NCBI RefSeq assembly: GCF_041296385.1
Contig: NW_027184085.1
Location: forward strand, 59,120,109 to 59,184,108
DNA from: Aphelocoma coerulescens
Taxonomy: Eukaryota; Chordata; Aves; Passeriformes; Corvidae
Direction: 5' to 3'
DNA length: 64,000 nt
This document shows, one piece after another, positions 37,356-52,200 of this stretch. Position numbers and translations under genes: made by a program. The notes under the pieces are model-generated. The model was not told where the DNA came from and did not search any database. It saw nothing but the letters and a program-made list of their open reading frames with translations. How positions within the stretch are numbered: position 1 is the stretch's first letter; every line of letters starts with the position of its first letter.

Positions 37356-40300
37356 TCATGTAATGCTTTTCCTACTTCTCTTGTATTTTTGAAACATTAA
37401 ATCTTTAGCCCTTAATCATCCATAAGTTCTGAAAAGCAGAAATTATCTTGGATCACCTTGTGTGGAGTTGCTAGAAATTCCTCTTTACAAGAGGAACCAG
37501 AAGTCTGTGGACCTTGTGAGAACAAATAGAGAAATAAGTAGTCAGGTTTGCAGAGTACTGAGTTCTGAGTCAAGAGAGCATGGTTAATTATACCTGGAAT
37601 GCTATCAGAGTTCTCAATCTCATCCAGATTGAAGCGAATTTCACTGAAACCTCACCCATCTCAAAACTTATATTTCACCAGTTTACTTTAACTTGGAACT
37701 TTGTCATCTGGTACAGAATCCAGGGTATAAAAGAGAGTCTTGGCATTGATGTAGTGGTCAATGGATTGGACTGGGCCCTGTGGTCAAGATTTGCTTATTG
37801 GACAACAATTTTTGAATGAAGCTAAAGTGAGGTTGAAGAGTAGAATTTTGTTAACTTGGTTCATGTTTCGGAGGTTTGAACTTTTCTTGAATATTGAGTT
37901 GAATTCCAAACTCCTGTTACAGAGAAGTTAATGTATCAAAATACCCAAGGCAGGAAAACAAGCATTCTCTAGGGCACACTTTTATACTTCTCTGACACAG
38001 TAACTTAGTGAAGTCTAAAGCAGAGAACTTCACAGCACTGGTGGGAACCAAAGATTATTTTTTCAGTAAGGTATGTTAGGCACAGTGGGAGACAACATTT
38101 GAAATGACCTTCTGAATGGCTTTGGACCAACACAGAGTGCTTAATGATGATGGTGTAGTTACCGTGTTCCATGTGGAGCTCCAAAAGAGTACTTGTAGGT
38201 CAGTTGTGTATATAAGCATGTTGTTTATATAACCCATTTTACAAGTGAACAATAAAATCTGCATTCTCAACTTTATTAAAAAGTAAAATCAACTGCATGA
38301 TACCGTAGTGTTGACCCAAAACTTATGGCCAAATAATAAAACAGAAGAGAAAACTAGTTTAAAAAGCCTAATATACTATGCTGTGTAGTGTAGAATACTT
38401 TACAAAGTTTTAATTGAACTGTGAAAAGTTTATACTTAATTTCTAACTCTTAATTTCTCTAACTTAATTTCTCCAAGAGAAATTCTGACGCAAGGTTAGC
38501 TGCAACTCTGTTATGATAGGATTTATAAAATAGGCTTTTCTGAGTTCTGTTTTAAATCTGAAATCTCGCTCGTGTTTTTGACTATGGCAAAAAAGAAGTA
38601 CCCTGTAAAGAAAGTTCACCAATCCAAAATTAAAATACAAAAGAGTATTATGCAAATGTAATATTATAAGGATTTATTAAATATTTGTAAAAAGTACATA
38701 TAGGCACTCTATTTCTGTACATGCATATCTCCAAACTGTAAAGTGGTTTGATATTTTAAGTCAGATACTTGCAATGAGTGCTATAAAAGAGAACATCTTA
38801 AGTCTGCTGTAACAATCTGGTTTGGTTTACGTTGGCAAACCAAGGCTACAGTCAATATTTGTGGACTTCAGCTGAGAATTCAACTTGCAGCCCTGAAAGT
38901 TCTCAGTGAAAAATAAAAGGTTTGTAGCAGAATGATCATCAAAAGTTCTTGGATCTACTCCCTGGGGTGTTGTAGCAAGCTACCAGCATTTTCCACACAG
39001 AGATAGCTGGATGTTGTTGAGAAATAAAGATTTGGTTTCAGTGATGCTCAGACTCCAACTCCATTGGCATACCATGTCTGCTGCCAGCAGTGCAAGCTTC
39101 CCAAGGAGGTCCAGAAAAGATTTTTTACAAAATATCAAATGCATCAACATTCATACATAAGTGATGACATTTGATCAGATATTCTCAAAGAAATTAGAAG
39201 TACATTTTCCGTTTCTTTCCATTTCCTCAGACTGACCGCTGGATCTTTTACTGACATCGTATTTCCATCGTATATGCTAACAAACATATCCTTCCTGTCA
39301 ACCCTTCTTTCTGCTTTTCTGCAAAGATTCTTTCCCCTTTTATCATGCTCCTGCTCTACTTGATCTTAGAGGTTTCTGAGAACAGTGTACATCTTAGGAA
39401 GTTAATTTGATATTTAGTTCACATGACCAGTTGGCACAATTTATGTTAGACCTACCAAATATACATTTTTCCCAGTGTTATTTCCAGCCCCTACTCAGCA
39501 CTATCTTGTACCTGTCAACACAATTTGTCTTGAGCTTTTGAAAGCATTCTAATGACTCTCTGGGGCACCGAGAAAATTTATGTTATGGAGAAAGCACCAG
39601 TGAAACGCTTGAAAAAACCCTTGCTTTTGAAAATGAGGCTTTTCACCTTCGTGCATTTTGTGGCCAGTTTAGGGAATGCCTTCTAGTAACCTTCAAATTC
39701 TGCCAATTGCAGCCTTCTCATCATTGGAAAGAACTGAGCAGTAAGTCTGCCACTGCATGTTATATACTCATCTAACCAGAAAACCAGACAGAGTAGACTT
39801 CCCCTGAGTTTGCTGAAAAAGCCCTAGTAAGAGTATCTGACAATATGCTGATTTAAGTGGACTTCATACAGCACCACTGCTCCATCTGTCATTTGTACAC
39901 CTCGTGGTGCTGGCACCCTTGGCCATGCTCTGCTCCACCACCATGGAATGTCACTCTATGACAGTGACCTGAAATGTGTTAGTCAATACTGCTCACCTAC
40001 CTATTACTGAAATAGTACCATTTCCATCGTCATCTGCAGTCAACTCCAAAAATCACAGAAACTCTGAGGTTTACAGGAGATCTTAAAGCACATATTTTTC
40101 TTCCAATATGTAAAACTAAAATTAAACACATGATTTGTGCATTGTGCCTGTGAGGCATCCCTATTTCCATCTTCATTTTGGAATTTTTTCCTCTCTAAGG
40201 AAATTACCTTGTGGACCCACTTCAAAGGAATGGGATTCAAGGGGTGTTAAGGTAGTTTTCTGAAAGTGAGACTCAGACACAGAGGTCAGGTGAAGAATCC

Positions 40301-43300
40301 CTGAAGCTGAAGAATCCCTGCCTAAAAACAGCTAATCAGCTTCTTATTTTATATTCCAAAATTTACTGAATCCATAGACAAACATTAACCATAGAGAGAT
40401 TATCGGTTCCTTTTAGGAATGTGTGTTTTCTGCATAAGTTAACTGCCCACCTCATAATGAATGTATTGAACCCACCTCTCACATATCACAACAATTTAGA
40501 AGGACAGATATGCAGAGTTGATTAATTTCTATGTAAAAATCAGCAATAATTTATAGAAAGCAATTAGAGAGAGGTTTAATTGCTAATTTGTTTTCATGAA
40601 AATCTTGATTATCATCAAAGCTGGTAAGTGAGAAGAAATAAAGGTCACTTGCAGGGAGAGAGAAAAGTGTATTCTGATACTGGTGAAAGAGAAGATCCAT
40701 GAAGGCACAGAGGCTCAGCCATCAATAGCATTGGTCTTCTGAGAGTGCAAAGCCCTTCAGATGTCAAGTCAAAAGCAAATGAGAGCAGATGGATGCCAAA
40801 GATATTGGAAAGAGGAATTTCAAAGAAGACAAGAGAGTGTCAGCTCATCAGTAGGAAAGATCAGGTAGATAGTATGAGACAAGAACATTTGAGCAGAAGG
40901 AATAAGAAAATGAAAACTGCAATTTTATTTTTCTTTAACATATTTTTTCATTTTGATACGTTATAAAGTAGTATGTTTTCCATATGTTTTCCTGTTGCTA
41001 AATTCCAAAAATCTCTTCAGTTGCTCTTTTGAAACTTTTCACACTTTAGTAATTGAACCAATTTTGTCAAAAAGTGTCTCTGTCTTAATACCTTAAATAT
41101 AAACGGAATCCCCAGTCAGGTTAGATTTTCACTTCTCACATTGTACTTTCACAGTTTACCATCTGTAATGGCTTCCTTCTCAAGATGAAATAAAAAAAAA
41201 ATATAAAATAGCTTATAGTCTAGTTTTAATCATCAGAAAATGAGACAAACAATAGACTGTTTTATCACAGTGCAATTAAACAATAATGCATTTCAAATAA
41301 AAGATTTCCCTAAAGTTCGAACTCCATCTATTCTATTCAAACATTCCTCAGCCAAATGTTTAGTGAAAAAATGATGGATTTTGCTAGTCGTTCTCTCATT
41401 TCCCCCTCGCCCCCCCACCTCCTGCCTTTCTAAGGAGGAGGAACAAAGTTTTTTGACTTAATTAGAGCTTCGATGTCTTTACTAAGAAGAACATACAGAA
41501 TAAGACTAGGCAATATTTGTGACTATTTATTTCTAAGGTTTACATGAACACCAAAAAGAGGATTAAATAGGTGATCTGGGGCTTGATGTAGAATATTTTG
41601 AAATCAGAAGAAATATTATAGGATGTCTACTACTTTTGGACAAGGTATTATCTCTTGAGTGATAACTGGGTAAATAATATGGGGGTTTTGCATCTGGGTA
41701 AGTTCAAAAGCTCTAATTGTATTCTCCTCATTATAGCCAAATCTTTTTATGTTGTAGAATATTCAAGGTGTTGAGGGTTCCTTTGTAATGCTTATATTGT
41801 GCACTGAAGCATTACTACAATTCCACTGTTTTTATTAGCATTCATCTCCCTCTCCTAGCATTAGCTTGTTGAAGTTTTGATTTTATAGCTGCTAGGCAGC
41901 TCTCCTCATGTGTCGGTTTTCTAAGTCTGCTTTCCTTATCTTATGTCTCTCTGCAAAAGCTATCAATCTCTATCAGATTCCAGGATCTTGTGAAGAAATC
42001 TTTTAATTTTTCTGTTCCCTACCATGCAAAAAAAGTGGCAAAAATAAAAATGTTACACTCAATCAGAAATGAATTTTCATTCCAGCACTAAAATTCCCCA
42101 GATGTTTCTGGGGGAGAGGAATATATGTGAGTGTATGTGCATTTATGTGTGTAAGCTACTGAATAGAAAAGATAAATAACACAAATAACTGTGTTTCTGC
42201 TCTGAAAGCATTATTTTACTCACTCCCAAATATTACATGGTATTTCTTTTTGAGAATAAGATACATCCATTTCAAAGCAAAGGCTGACCCCTCATCTTTT
42301 GTGAATATAAATTACTTTAGGCAAAGCTAAAATAATTTATGGAAACTTTAATTACTTAACCTGAGCTCGGTGGTAACTACATTTCTGGACTGAGCTTTCC
42401 GGGTTTTAAATGTAAAAACCTACACTAAGATAGTGTTGAGCTGGTTTTTCTTTTTTATGCAACTGAAATATCCCTCCTAAGGGATTTTAAATGGATGAAG
42501 AGCAGGTGTTTTGATTTGATGGTAAATTGGTAAGCTGATTACCTTCAAAATTAACACAAGCTATAACCAGAAATCATCCCCCTTCAAAAGATCAAGACTA
42601 AGAAAGGAAAACAAAACACTCTTAATGCTGAAATATAATAATTTCAAGTAACATGATTGCAAAAGTTAGTCAATCAGTGCTCATATATATATATAGTTAT
42701 TGCTTAATACAGCATTTATGAATTCAATCTTCTCAGTAACTTCTTAGACCTCAGTTAGAGATAGTAATGGAGATTAAAAATAATGCTAGTAGGTTGATGC
42801 TTTGTGTGCCTATCTGTTTGATGAGACAAATTAACTTTTCTGTGAGCTCTACATGGGCACAGGCCATTATGCATCAGACAATTCTGTCTGATTCTGATCA
42901 AAGTGTGGTAAGAACTTAGATTAAAAATTTTAAATTACGTCTTGGCAGATCACTTCCCTCTACCTTCCCCTCTGCTAGCTGTTACTTTTCTAGCTATTGA
43001 CACATGCTTTGTTTATTTAAACATCATTTAAAGGTAATTCCTCATTCAAAACCACACTCCAAAGAACCATGAGACACCAAGTCATACAAAAAGGCGTAAG
43101 CCTTGTAACAAAGTTTCCATGTTTACACATCAATGCCATTAACTTTTAATGTGGGAAAGTGAGTCGATTTTCTGTTTTATTCATATAAAAGCCAAATTCT
43201 GTGCTGAAAAAAAAAACCCTAATATATATAGTTTCTCTCAATTCCACGAAAATTTCAAGGATAACCAAAGAAATCATGACCAGTCCACTCTTTAACAATA

Positions 43301-44974
43301 TATCATATAATCAATATAAGCCGAATGGAAAGATCAGTATAAATATACTGAAGAATATTTTTTTTTGCAAAGTGTGGTTTGACACATACAATTAAGCAAA
43401 CAAGACAAAGAATTCCTGAACTAAGCATGCTCACAATATAAAAAATTAAGATGAGGCTAGTTTTAGTAAATTAGAGTTAATACAGTAAGAGTGATATTAA
43501 GTCAATTATGGATAATCTGTTCTTTCTGTCATAATCTGTTCTGTGCTGTTTTGAATCACGTGAGCTATCAGAAAGCTGGTATGTTTTCACATACCAAAAA
43601 GACATGTTTTCACCTTTCATATAAGCAAATAAAATATTTTATAAAGTGAATAGATTTAGCTGTAATAAAAGAGAGAGGATATTATCACTTAGTCACTTTT
43701 ATTATAAGGATACTGTACAAACTTCTTTCCAATACTCCACTCAATATGTCAGTTCTTTGTGAGCTGTAAAATTCTCTCCCAGATAGATAAATATTCTCAG
43801 GTCCATGATGAGGATATTAATGAAAAAAGTATTTTCCACTGCCGTGACCAAGCAGGTCTGGGTGATGACATGTATCTCAGGAATTCACCCCTTTTTCTTT
43901 AAGTATCCACAAAGTTTGTGTGTTTCTTTCCAGATTTTTCTCCTCTCCCCTGAATACCATAGCCTGCTTTTCACCTTGCTGCTTCTTAGGGAAAAATCAG
44001 TTGTTATAAGAGCTACAGAAACATTACAAAGACCTTCACAATTAAAAATCTAATTATTTCCTGAACTTTATATCAATTTGCATTCAGCTGGCATTGTCAC
44101 CTACTGTTCCACTAGGCAGCATGTCAGCTATGACACTGATGAATTGTTCTGATTGTTCTTATGAGCTAGAATACCAACCAGCTATCACTGAAAATGCAGA
44201 AACAACAAAAAAACAACAATTCAAGAAAGGAAATCAAACCCTATTTATTTGACAGATAAAATCTTGGAAGCTGCTTTACTTCCTCTGGGTAGAATCCTTA
44301 CTATTTTTATAAATGCTGTAGCTTATTTCTGCATGAAAATATAAGCATTTTAACTCAGTTCCTTCACAGGAAAGGACCCTGAAAGAGCAGAATTAAATGT
44401 ATTTGAAGTGTACAGTCTAATATTCAGGGGATAGAGATAGTATAGCTCCACTCATGTCTTGCACTAAGTAGCCTCTCAAAATAGGAAGGAAGAGAACAAG
44501 CAATGAAAAGATACTAAACTACAACTTTTGCTGTTGAGAGTCAGTTAAATGCCAGCTTCAACAACCAGCCTCTCAAAGTATCAGTGCTGCTTCCCTCTGA
44601 TCTTAAGAAAGAGGCTGTGTGAAAATTTACCTTTCTGAAATGCAAGATGACACTACAGTAGTAAAATTGGAAAATCAACATATTTGGAACACAGCAGCAG
44701 CAGCAGCTTGTGCTTTTGGACAGATGTCATGATGTCTCTAACCACTAGCTTCAGGTGTTTTCAGATATCACGGCAAGTCTTTGGCTTTTGGTACGCACTC
44801 TCAGTTGAGTGTGCTCGAACTGTAACTCAGATGAAAGCATCTACTGAAGTCTGAACACATTTCACCTTGCAGTTGAAATAGGGAAAATTTCTATCTTAAA
44901 CATCCCTCCTGTTTATGTGTATTGTTGATAAAATTATTTTTATAAAGTTCTTTGTTGTTTTTCTTCCCTGCTTT

Positions 44975-45030
44975 TTGGTTGGGTTGGGTGTTTGGGTTTT
45001 TGGGTGTTTTTGGTTTTTTTTTTCATGAAA
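44975..45030. repeat. TTGGG/TTTGGG-rich low-complexity tract
   Basis: Irregular run of GGG triplets separated by T stretches, ending in poly-T. It has four closely spaced GGG runs, so G-quadruplex formation is possible. It belongs to the same class of tract as 22462 and 55840. Confidence 0.8.
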
Positions 45031-47367
45031 GAGATTCCATCTTTTTGAGAACAAAGTGAAGATGTGTATCTGATGAAATACAAACCTTGTCCTATTGTAA
45101 ACACTATGCAGTTGATCCTCATTTGTGTCCCTTGATGTTATAGGGTGCTCTTCAGCAATTCAGAGAGTATTTAAAAAGTCTGACAGACAATTGTGACTTT
45201 GTTTCTGCTCTCTGCTCTTCGTTGCAGTAGTATGTCATGCTTTCCTTGATTGTCAGGCACGTTTCAGGATATCAGCCATTTTTGTGTCCATTTCTAATGA
45301 CTGAATGTCATTAGCAAGAAAAAGTAAATAAATCTCGGCTACTGTTTAATTAATGTTGTACATGGCTGTCTATACAGGCAATTCAAAAGTCTCTGTTATA
45401 TGGATATCACACCCAGACACTCTGAAAGAGGCTATAAACAGAAAGATATATACATATGGAGACACTTTTACTCCAGTAAATCTCTGTGTATGAACTCTCC
45501 ACACTCATATATCTAATTCCCAAATATTCTTTTTAAGGACTATAAAGTGTACAAAGATTGTCTTACAAAATACATATTTGATGAATCTGTCAGGTGAATA
45601 CATATCATGTAAAAAATGTAAGTGTGAATTGAACCATAAGGGAACTTGAGCCATTTCCACTTCCCTCACTATCTATTTCTCCTCCATCCCTTTTGGCAGC
45701 TGTTTATATTAGGGGAGATTTAATCTGTTCAGGGGATGTATTCACAGAATCAATTTAGTTGATTCACATTCAACAGCTCTGTACTTGTTTGAGGAAAATT
45801 ACAGTTCCACTCCATTCCAGGAAAGAAATTTTCTTCCTACCGGGAAGTTTGAAGGAAAACACTGTTTAGATGAAACTTGTATAAAGTGATAGTATCTAAG
45901 ATTGATTTTGGTTCATTGTCAAAGGGGAGATGTAATAAATAGGGTTCCATGAGAGTCTGCCATGAAGTGCTGTCAGATGTATAAATATATGCTCCAATAA
46001 AGTACATATCTCAATGCAAATATAAACCATAACTTTACTTTCCTTAGCAATAATCCACAGAATATATAGTCCATTTACTGGTTTTGTAGATTCTATCAAA
46101 CTATCAAGGTTCAAAACCAAAACCACAGAAAAGGTTTAGAATTCAAAATAATTTGAGAAATCAATCTAATTTATGCAGAAGAGTAATAAGAACAGGAACA
46201 AATTTCTGAAGTTAGCTCAGATAATCTGCAAAACAAATAGGAATGCAGTGCAGGAAATCTGTAGTGTATCATGAATAACAAGCAGAACATGACTCAGACC
46301 TGTCATGCTGTTAAAAAAACCTGCAAGAGCTAATGATTTTTGTCTTCCTGGTATTTCTGCTTTTTCCTGAAAACTGCAGTTCAAGGAAGATGTTGCCCTA
46401 CTGGTTCCAGAGAACATCCGTGGAATAACAATAGCTGAAGAAGAGTAAAGAACCTGAGTTGTCTCCAAAGACTAAATAGAAGCCGCTGTATAAAGTTCTT
46501 CATAAACACAGAGTTTAAAAGAAAAAACTAAGTAAAATTAGAGAAAGATAGATTTTGATGTGTAGCCACCATTCATGATGTAAAGGGTTTTAAATAAAAT
46601 ACTTGGTTGAAGCAAGTAATTGAATCTGGTTCACCAAATTTTTTTGGAAACTACTTAGCCAGAATTGCCACAGACTTCATTAAACCTCCACTGGACTTTC
46701 TGAGGTTCTAATCTGTCTTATTTTCCTGTATTATATAACATGATTTCTTTTACTCTCCATGACATGTAAGAAAGATTTGGTTGCAAAAACACCCCAAGAA
46801 AACTCAGAAGGATTATTTAGTGTATTACAAGGTATGGAGAAAGACCTTGAATTATTTATCATTAAATGTTAATGTTTCTATTAATTAGGTGCTAAAGTAC
46901 ATAAAAATTACATAATATTAATTGCCTTTTGAGATAATAAAACAATATTTGGCAGGCTTAGACATTAAAAAATCATACTTCAAGAATTTTCCTTTTCTGC
47001 AGAGAAGATCATAAAATGTGCTTTTCACTCATTACATAAATTAAAATTCACTGCTTGTATGCGCAGCATAGAACCCAGCCTTTTGACATACATAAAAAGA
47101 AAGAAATTACTTGAAAATTAATGATCTTTTTCTGTGGGAGGAATCTGAACTGAGTTAACAACAAGCACAAAAACCTAAAGCCTTGTTTTTTGAAACTGCT
47201 GTTTCTGAGGAAACCGATACAAAATCTTAACAGAAATGTGTCTGTTCTCATGTTCTTGTTCTTTGATCCATGTCTATTTTAAGCAAATCTTTACATACAG
47301 AACAAAAATTATTAGGCTTGTATTTTAATTTTTTAGAATGACAAGTACTTTTTCACAGCCTGAAGTC

Positions 47368-47386
47368 AAAAAAAAAAAAAAAAAAA
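47368..47386. repeat. Poly-A run (A19)
   Basis: Nineteen A residues. No retrocopy body is recognisable upstream. Confidence 0.9.
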
Positions 47387-48720
47387 GATTAAGATTTCCA
47401 TTTAATGGACGGGAGATGCCAAACCAAGTGCATTATTTTCTGAGTATATCCAGCATCTTTTATATCACAGTTGTGGATTCTGCAAAAATAGTCTAAATGT
47501 ACTTTCTGTCCGTAGAGTCAGACAGGATCTTCATTTGGCCTTCTGCTACATTGGCTTAATTAGTTTTTGTTCTCATTAGAAATTGGTGTATTAATGTACC
47601 ATTACACTTCATTCAACTAAACATGATAAAGCACTAATATTGACCCAGTGAAATTAACGTGAAATTCCACATTGGCTTTGCTGACTCAGGAACTGCTATG
47701 AGGTAATGTGGCAACAAGAATAACTGTTTCTTCAGATAAGCAGAAGGCTCACTCTTATTCCTTTATTAAGATATTAACTTAAGCTGACAATTTAGAGAAG
47801 ATTGCAGAGCTGAATCCAGGGCTGAGCCCCGCTGGGTTCAGCAAGCATAGCACCCCAAAATGGCAGCGTCCTGCACTGCATCAACAGACCTTAAACATAA
47901 GCACTTTTGGAACTGTTATTTTGTGTTAGTGAAGTGGAATTATACAGAACTATGCCCTAAAATTGTATATATATGAAAAACCAAATAAGGGCATTATGGC
48001 ATTAGACATCAGATATTTCAAGTATGACAGTGGGAAAGAAAAGTGCAAATGAGAGCTCATATAGTAGCTCATCTTGGTGGACATTACCACATACTTCACC
48101 CTGGCTTGAGCAAACAACAATCTGAGTGGTTGCATCACATTTACTTGAAAGATTTTATTTTCTAAAAGTTGGTTTTGTAGCTGAAACTTTCAGGTTTTTC
48201 TGGATTTGACTGCATGCATTTCATTACATAGTGGATGTCTGGTTCCTTTCCTGACTTGCACACAGGCTCTTCTTTTACTAATTTTACTGTTTAAATATAC
48301 TTATTGTTAAAGGAGTTTTTAGCTTCTTTAGATCTCATCAAGATCTAAACAGAAGATACGTGGATTTCCTGAGAGATGGAAGCAGTAATCCTATGGAGTA
48401 AAACTCTTAGATTTATGGATTAGTATGAAATTTCACCTGGCTATTGAAGGGAAAGACAATTTATAAAATATAGTGGCACCCTTCTGATGTATGTTGCTTG
48501 TGTAACTTTTTATTATAGCTAAGCATAATTTAGTAAGAATAGGTGTTTTTGCATCATAAAGGAAAAAAAATGAGAGCATTTTCATCTCATTCGACTTTCA
48601 AAAACAAATAAATTACAAGGATAATTTTGCCTGGTACTAGATTTCAGGTAAGAACTGAGATTTTATGTTATGTTCTGTGAAAACAGGTTTTCTTGTAAAA
48701 GTCACAACAGCTTTGAAAAT

Positions 48721-49205
48721 ACATAGAATCAAAGAATCACTGAATCATAGGATGGTTTGGTTTAGAAGGGACCCTAAAGATCATCTGGTTCCAGCCACCC
48801 TGCTGTTCACTAGATCAGGTTGCTCATGGCCCATCCCATCAACCTTGCCCTGAGCCCCTCCAGAGTTGGGGCATCCACAGCTTCTCTGGACAGACTCTGC
48901 CAGTGCCTTTCCACTCTCTGAATAAGGAATTTCTCACTAACATCTAATAGAAAACTTCCTTCTTTCAGTTTAAAACCATTGTTTCTTGTCCTGTCACTAT
49001 CTGCCTGTTTAAAAGGTTCCTTCCCTTTCATAAGCCCCCTTAAGGCCCTGGAAAGATGCAGTGAAGTCTCTCTGAAGCCTTCTCTTCTACAGGCTCAACA
49101 ACTTCAGGTCTCAGCCTGTTTCCACAGCTCCATCCCTCAGATCACCTCCATGGCCTTCCCTGGACCATCTTTAACAGGTCCACATCTTTCTTGTGTTGAG
49201 TTGGC
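48721..49205 (-). mobile_element. CR1 LINE 3' end
   Basis: The plus strand reads the CR1 3' end backwards: ATAGAATCAAAGAATCACTG and GAATCATAGGATGG (terminal octamer-like units), AGAAGGGACCCTAAAGATCATC, CCCATCCCATCAACC, CCTGAGCCCCTCCAGAG. Then comes the 3' coding region, in which the minus strand reads blocks such as RNNGFKLKEGSF, RHWQSL and VDAPTLEGLRARL. Homology ends near 49205. It is 5'-truncated, with no intact gene. Confidence 0.9.
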
Positions 49206-52200
49206 CTGGATTTTAAATATTGAGATAATAAGGGGGATTTTAAAAAAAGGTATCTCATTATATGCTAAGAAGAGGTTTCTATGCTCTAAAATACTACAGT
49301 ATCTGAAGCTGACTCCCTGAGCTGCCACTCATTATAGCTGAAACTGAGGTGTTGTGGGTAACTGTAGATATTTGCCTGTTGGTGTAAGAAGAAGCCAAAC
49401 TTAAAGGTAGCTACAAGTAACTGTCAGACACTTAGCTTTTGTGACAGCTCTTGGCTCTGTAAGAGAGGATAAATCTGACAAACAGTACAGTATTTTATAT
49501 CACAGGTATATATATGAGATATATTTGTGACCTTGAACAGCTAAATAGCTTTGGGTGTGAAGGATTTTGAACAGAGCTAAAGAAAAGATGATTCATCCAC
49601 GAGAAAAAAAGTAACAGAAACATGGTAAAGGTGTAGTTAGTGTAAATAACAACCAGGCTGGATTTGATACTGATTTATATGTTGTTGTCTATGCACAACA
49701 TGCCTATGAAATGTAAAAAGTTAATAAGAATTGTGTTTCTTTTTATAAAGATTAAAGTAGCAGTTTGACAAAGCTTCGTCCAAAGGCCAGAAAGATCATG
49801 GGGGAGCTCACCTCCAGCTTGAGCAAGGTTTGCTACATGAGGCTCAACATTAACTTGTGCAGTGAAAGAGGCTTAAAGTACTGCCACACAGGCTCAGGCT
49901 CTCCCTGTCTGGTGATGCAGAGCTGCACTTCAGCTCTGAGTACGCGGTATATTTCCATCCAGGAGGCAGAGAGCTATTCGGCCCTCGCTTAAAGTAGGTG
50001 TGCTTTATGAATGAATTATGTTTCCCTTCTCTGTACAAACCCATTTACTTCCAGTTTCATTAGCATCATATAGATCAACATGCACTTAATTATTTTATAG
50101 AACAGAATATGTAAGCCCACAGGGACATTACAATGGATTAGCAAGCTTCAAAGGTATTTAAAATTAAGGGCAAGAAGTTTTTCTTTGTAGACAGGGAAGA
50201 AAAGAAAACAAAAATTGATATAGTTTTGTTTTCTTCTGCTGGACTCACTGTAGTTTATATACTTTTATTTATGCACCATCATTGTGCACTAGATGTATTA
50301 TTTATGAGTAATATATTATTCATATATTATGATTTATTCCATCTTTAAGTATGAAAAAATAATTTGAAACATTATTAAAAGTAAGACATTTCATTGTTTC
50401 AGTGAAATTATTAACAATAAAATTAAACAAAAAATGTGGTTTAAGATGTCTTCTATAGGAAGATTTGCATATAGTACAAAAATAATTCAGTATTATGTGA
50501 TTAATTTGTGATAAATACAACTAAATTATGTTACTACTATTAGGCCATGAAGAAGTACAGCTGAACATAATAAAGGTTCATTCCAAGCCTTAGTCTAAAG
50601 AGACATGCCCTGAGAAATGACTCAGTGAAAAAAAGAGAGACGTTAGGAGATTGGCACTGATATATGGTGTTCATCATCCATAGATGAACTTTTGAGTCAG
50701 ATTTATATTCACAGTGAACTCAAATCAATAGAAGTGATGGCTGACGGGTATTAAACCTCTTATTGCATTCTTTAGTTACATGTTGGCAATCTTTTCATCG
50801 AAATCATGGCCAGAGCAAAACCTAGTGCTAAATTACCCCAGGACTAGCTGCCTCAGGTGGGGAAAAAGCATGCAAATAGATTTTGTGATTCAGTTATACT
50901 CAAAGACTTAGATACAAAAATATGATGAAATAATTTCTTCACTTTTTAGAGGGAAGTCTTGGAAGATGAAAAATAATAATAAGTAATCTTTAAGCTATTC
51001 AAACTGAGTGTGTAGGAGAGATTAATTGCTTTTAGCAAACTCTGTAGTGAAGCATAGGTGTATTTCTGCTTTGTATGTTTGTGTGTATGTATGGAAAATT
51101 GTCTTGACAGTATTCTGGCTGAGATGTAAAATCTACCCATAATCCTTTTACCTAGTGTGACAATGAATGGAAAAGGAGATCATTGCCATGTGCCCATTCC
51201 AAAGCTTTGTCTACTCTGCGTGCATATTCAAATAGAATAAAAAAAAAAGAGGGGAAAAACTATTAGTGCTGTTTTGATCTCATAGCACTTTTTGAGTATA
51301 CTGACATGGATTTTAGAGTAGTTATTTCTTAGAAAGTACTCACATAAAACAGAAATCAAGTTCTTTTAAGACAAGAGATATCCAGAGTATAATGAAGTTA
51401 TATTTATTTACTTCTTAGAAAACAAATTTAGATATAAAAGAAATATACCTCACCATAATTTACTGTTAAAACTATGTAAATATTGTCAATAAATAATTAT
51501 AAATATAGGTCTAGATGTTAATCTACTAAAGTCTATGAACTTAATAATAGGATACTTTTTAAAACATTTTTTAATTAGGGGTATGAAGCTTGAGGTAAGA
51601 TATTTTTATTTAGTTTGAAATGTGTTACTGTCCCTACTTATTTTGTGCTTGATTAACAGGTATAACAGGATTTTCTAAAACATCTTATTTTAATGTTTAT
51701 TTTTGCTTTGATTTTTTAATTGGTCAAATTCCAATAAATTAGGTATACTGCATTAATTTTATAACAAATATTCTGAGAACATGTAAGAAAAACAGTGCAA
51801 CAAATTGTAAATAAGTTGGCTTATCCAGCTCCACATGGGGTTAAGTAATATTTTGTGGCATGCACTGTAGAAGCAACTTGAGTATACAATTAATACAATA
51901 TTACTTATTTTTTTTTTTTTAAACAGGACTGTTCTTTGTACAGTTAAAAGGAATTTGGTACAAGTAACCTTCTGCCAAAATTGATTTAGAAGAATGACAG
52001 TGCTAAATGTACTGGTCTTTAGTTCATGAATCTTCATATAGTTTGAGTTGTTGAAGTTTGTATGACTTTTTGAAGGACAGATTTCCCATAATTGATTCAT
52101 GGTTAGTGTTAAATATGGTTTTATACATTTGCATAATCTTCATACAGCTACAGTTTCAAAAAGAGCCAAATAATTAAAAAAATTAAAAGCTAGCCCCCCT

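Larger units (their letters stand above)
37356..48720. other. Anonymous AT-rich sequence, gene desert
   Basis: About 11.4 kb with no exon, RNA gene or named transposon that I recognise. It contains a CAG run of five units (about 44694-44708), an ATATAT run near 42685, a TTGGG/TTTGGG-rich tract at 44975-45025, a 19-A run at 47368-47386 and a small GC-richer patch at 47805-47890. The segment around 46860-46980 has homeodomain-like ATTA-rich words. All reading frames are short and lack domains. Confidence 0.5.
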
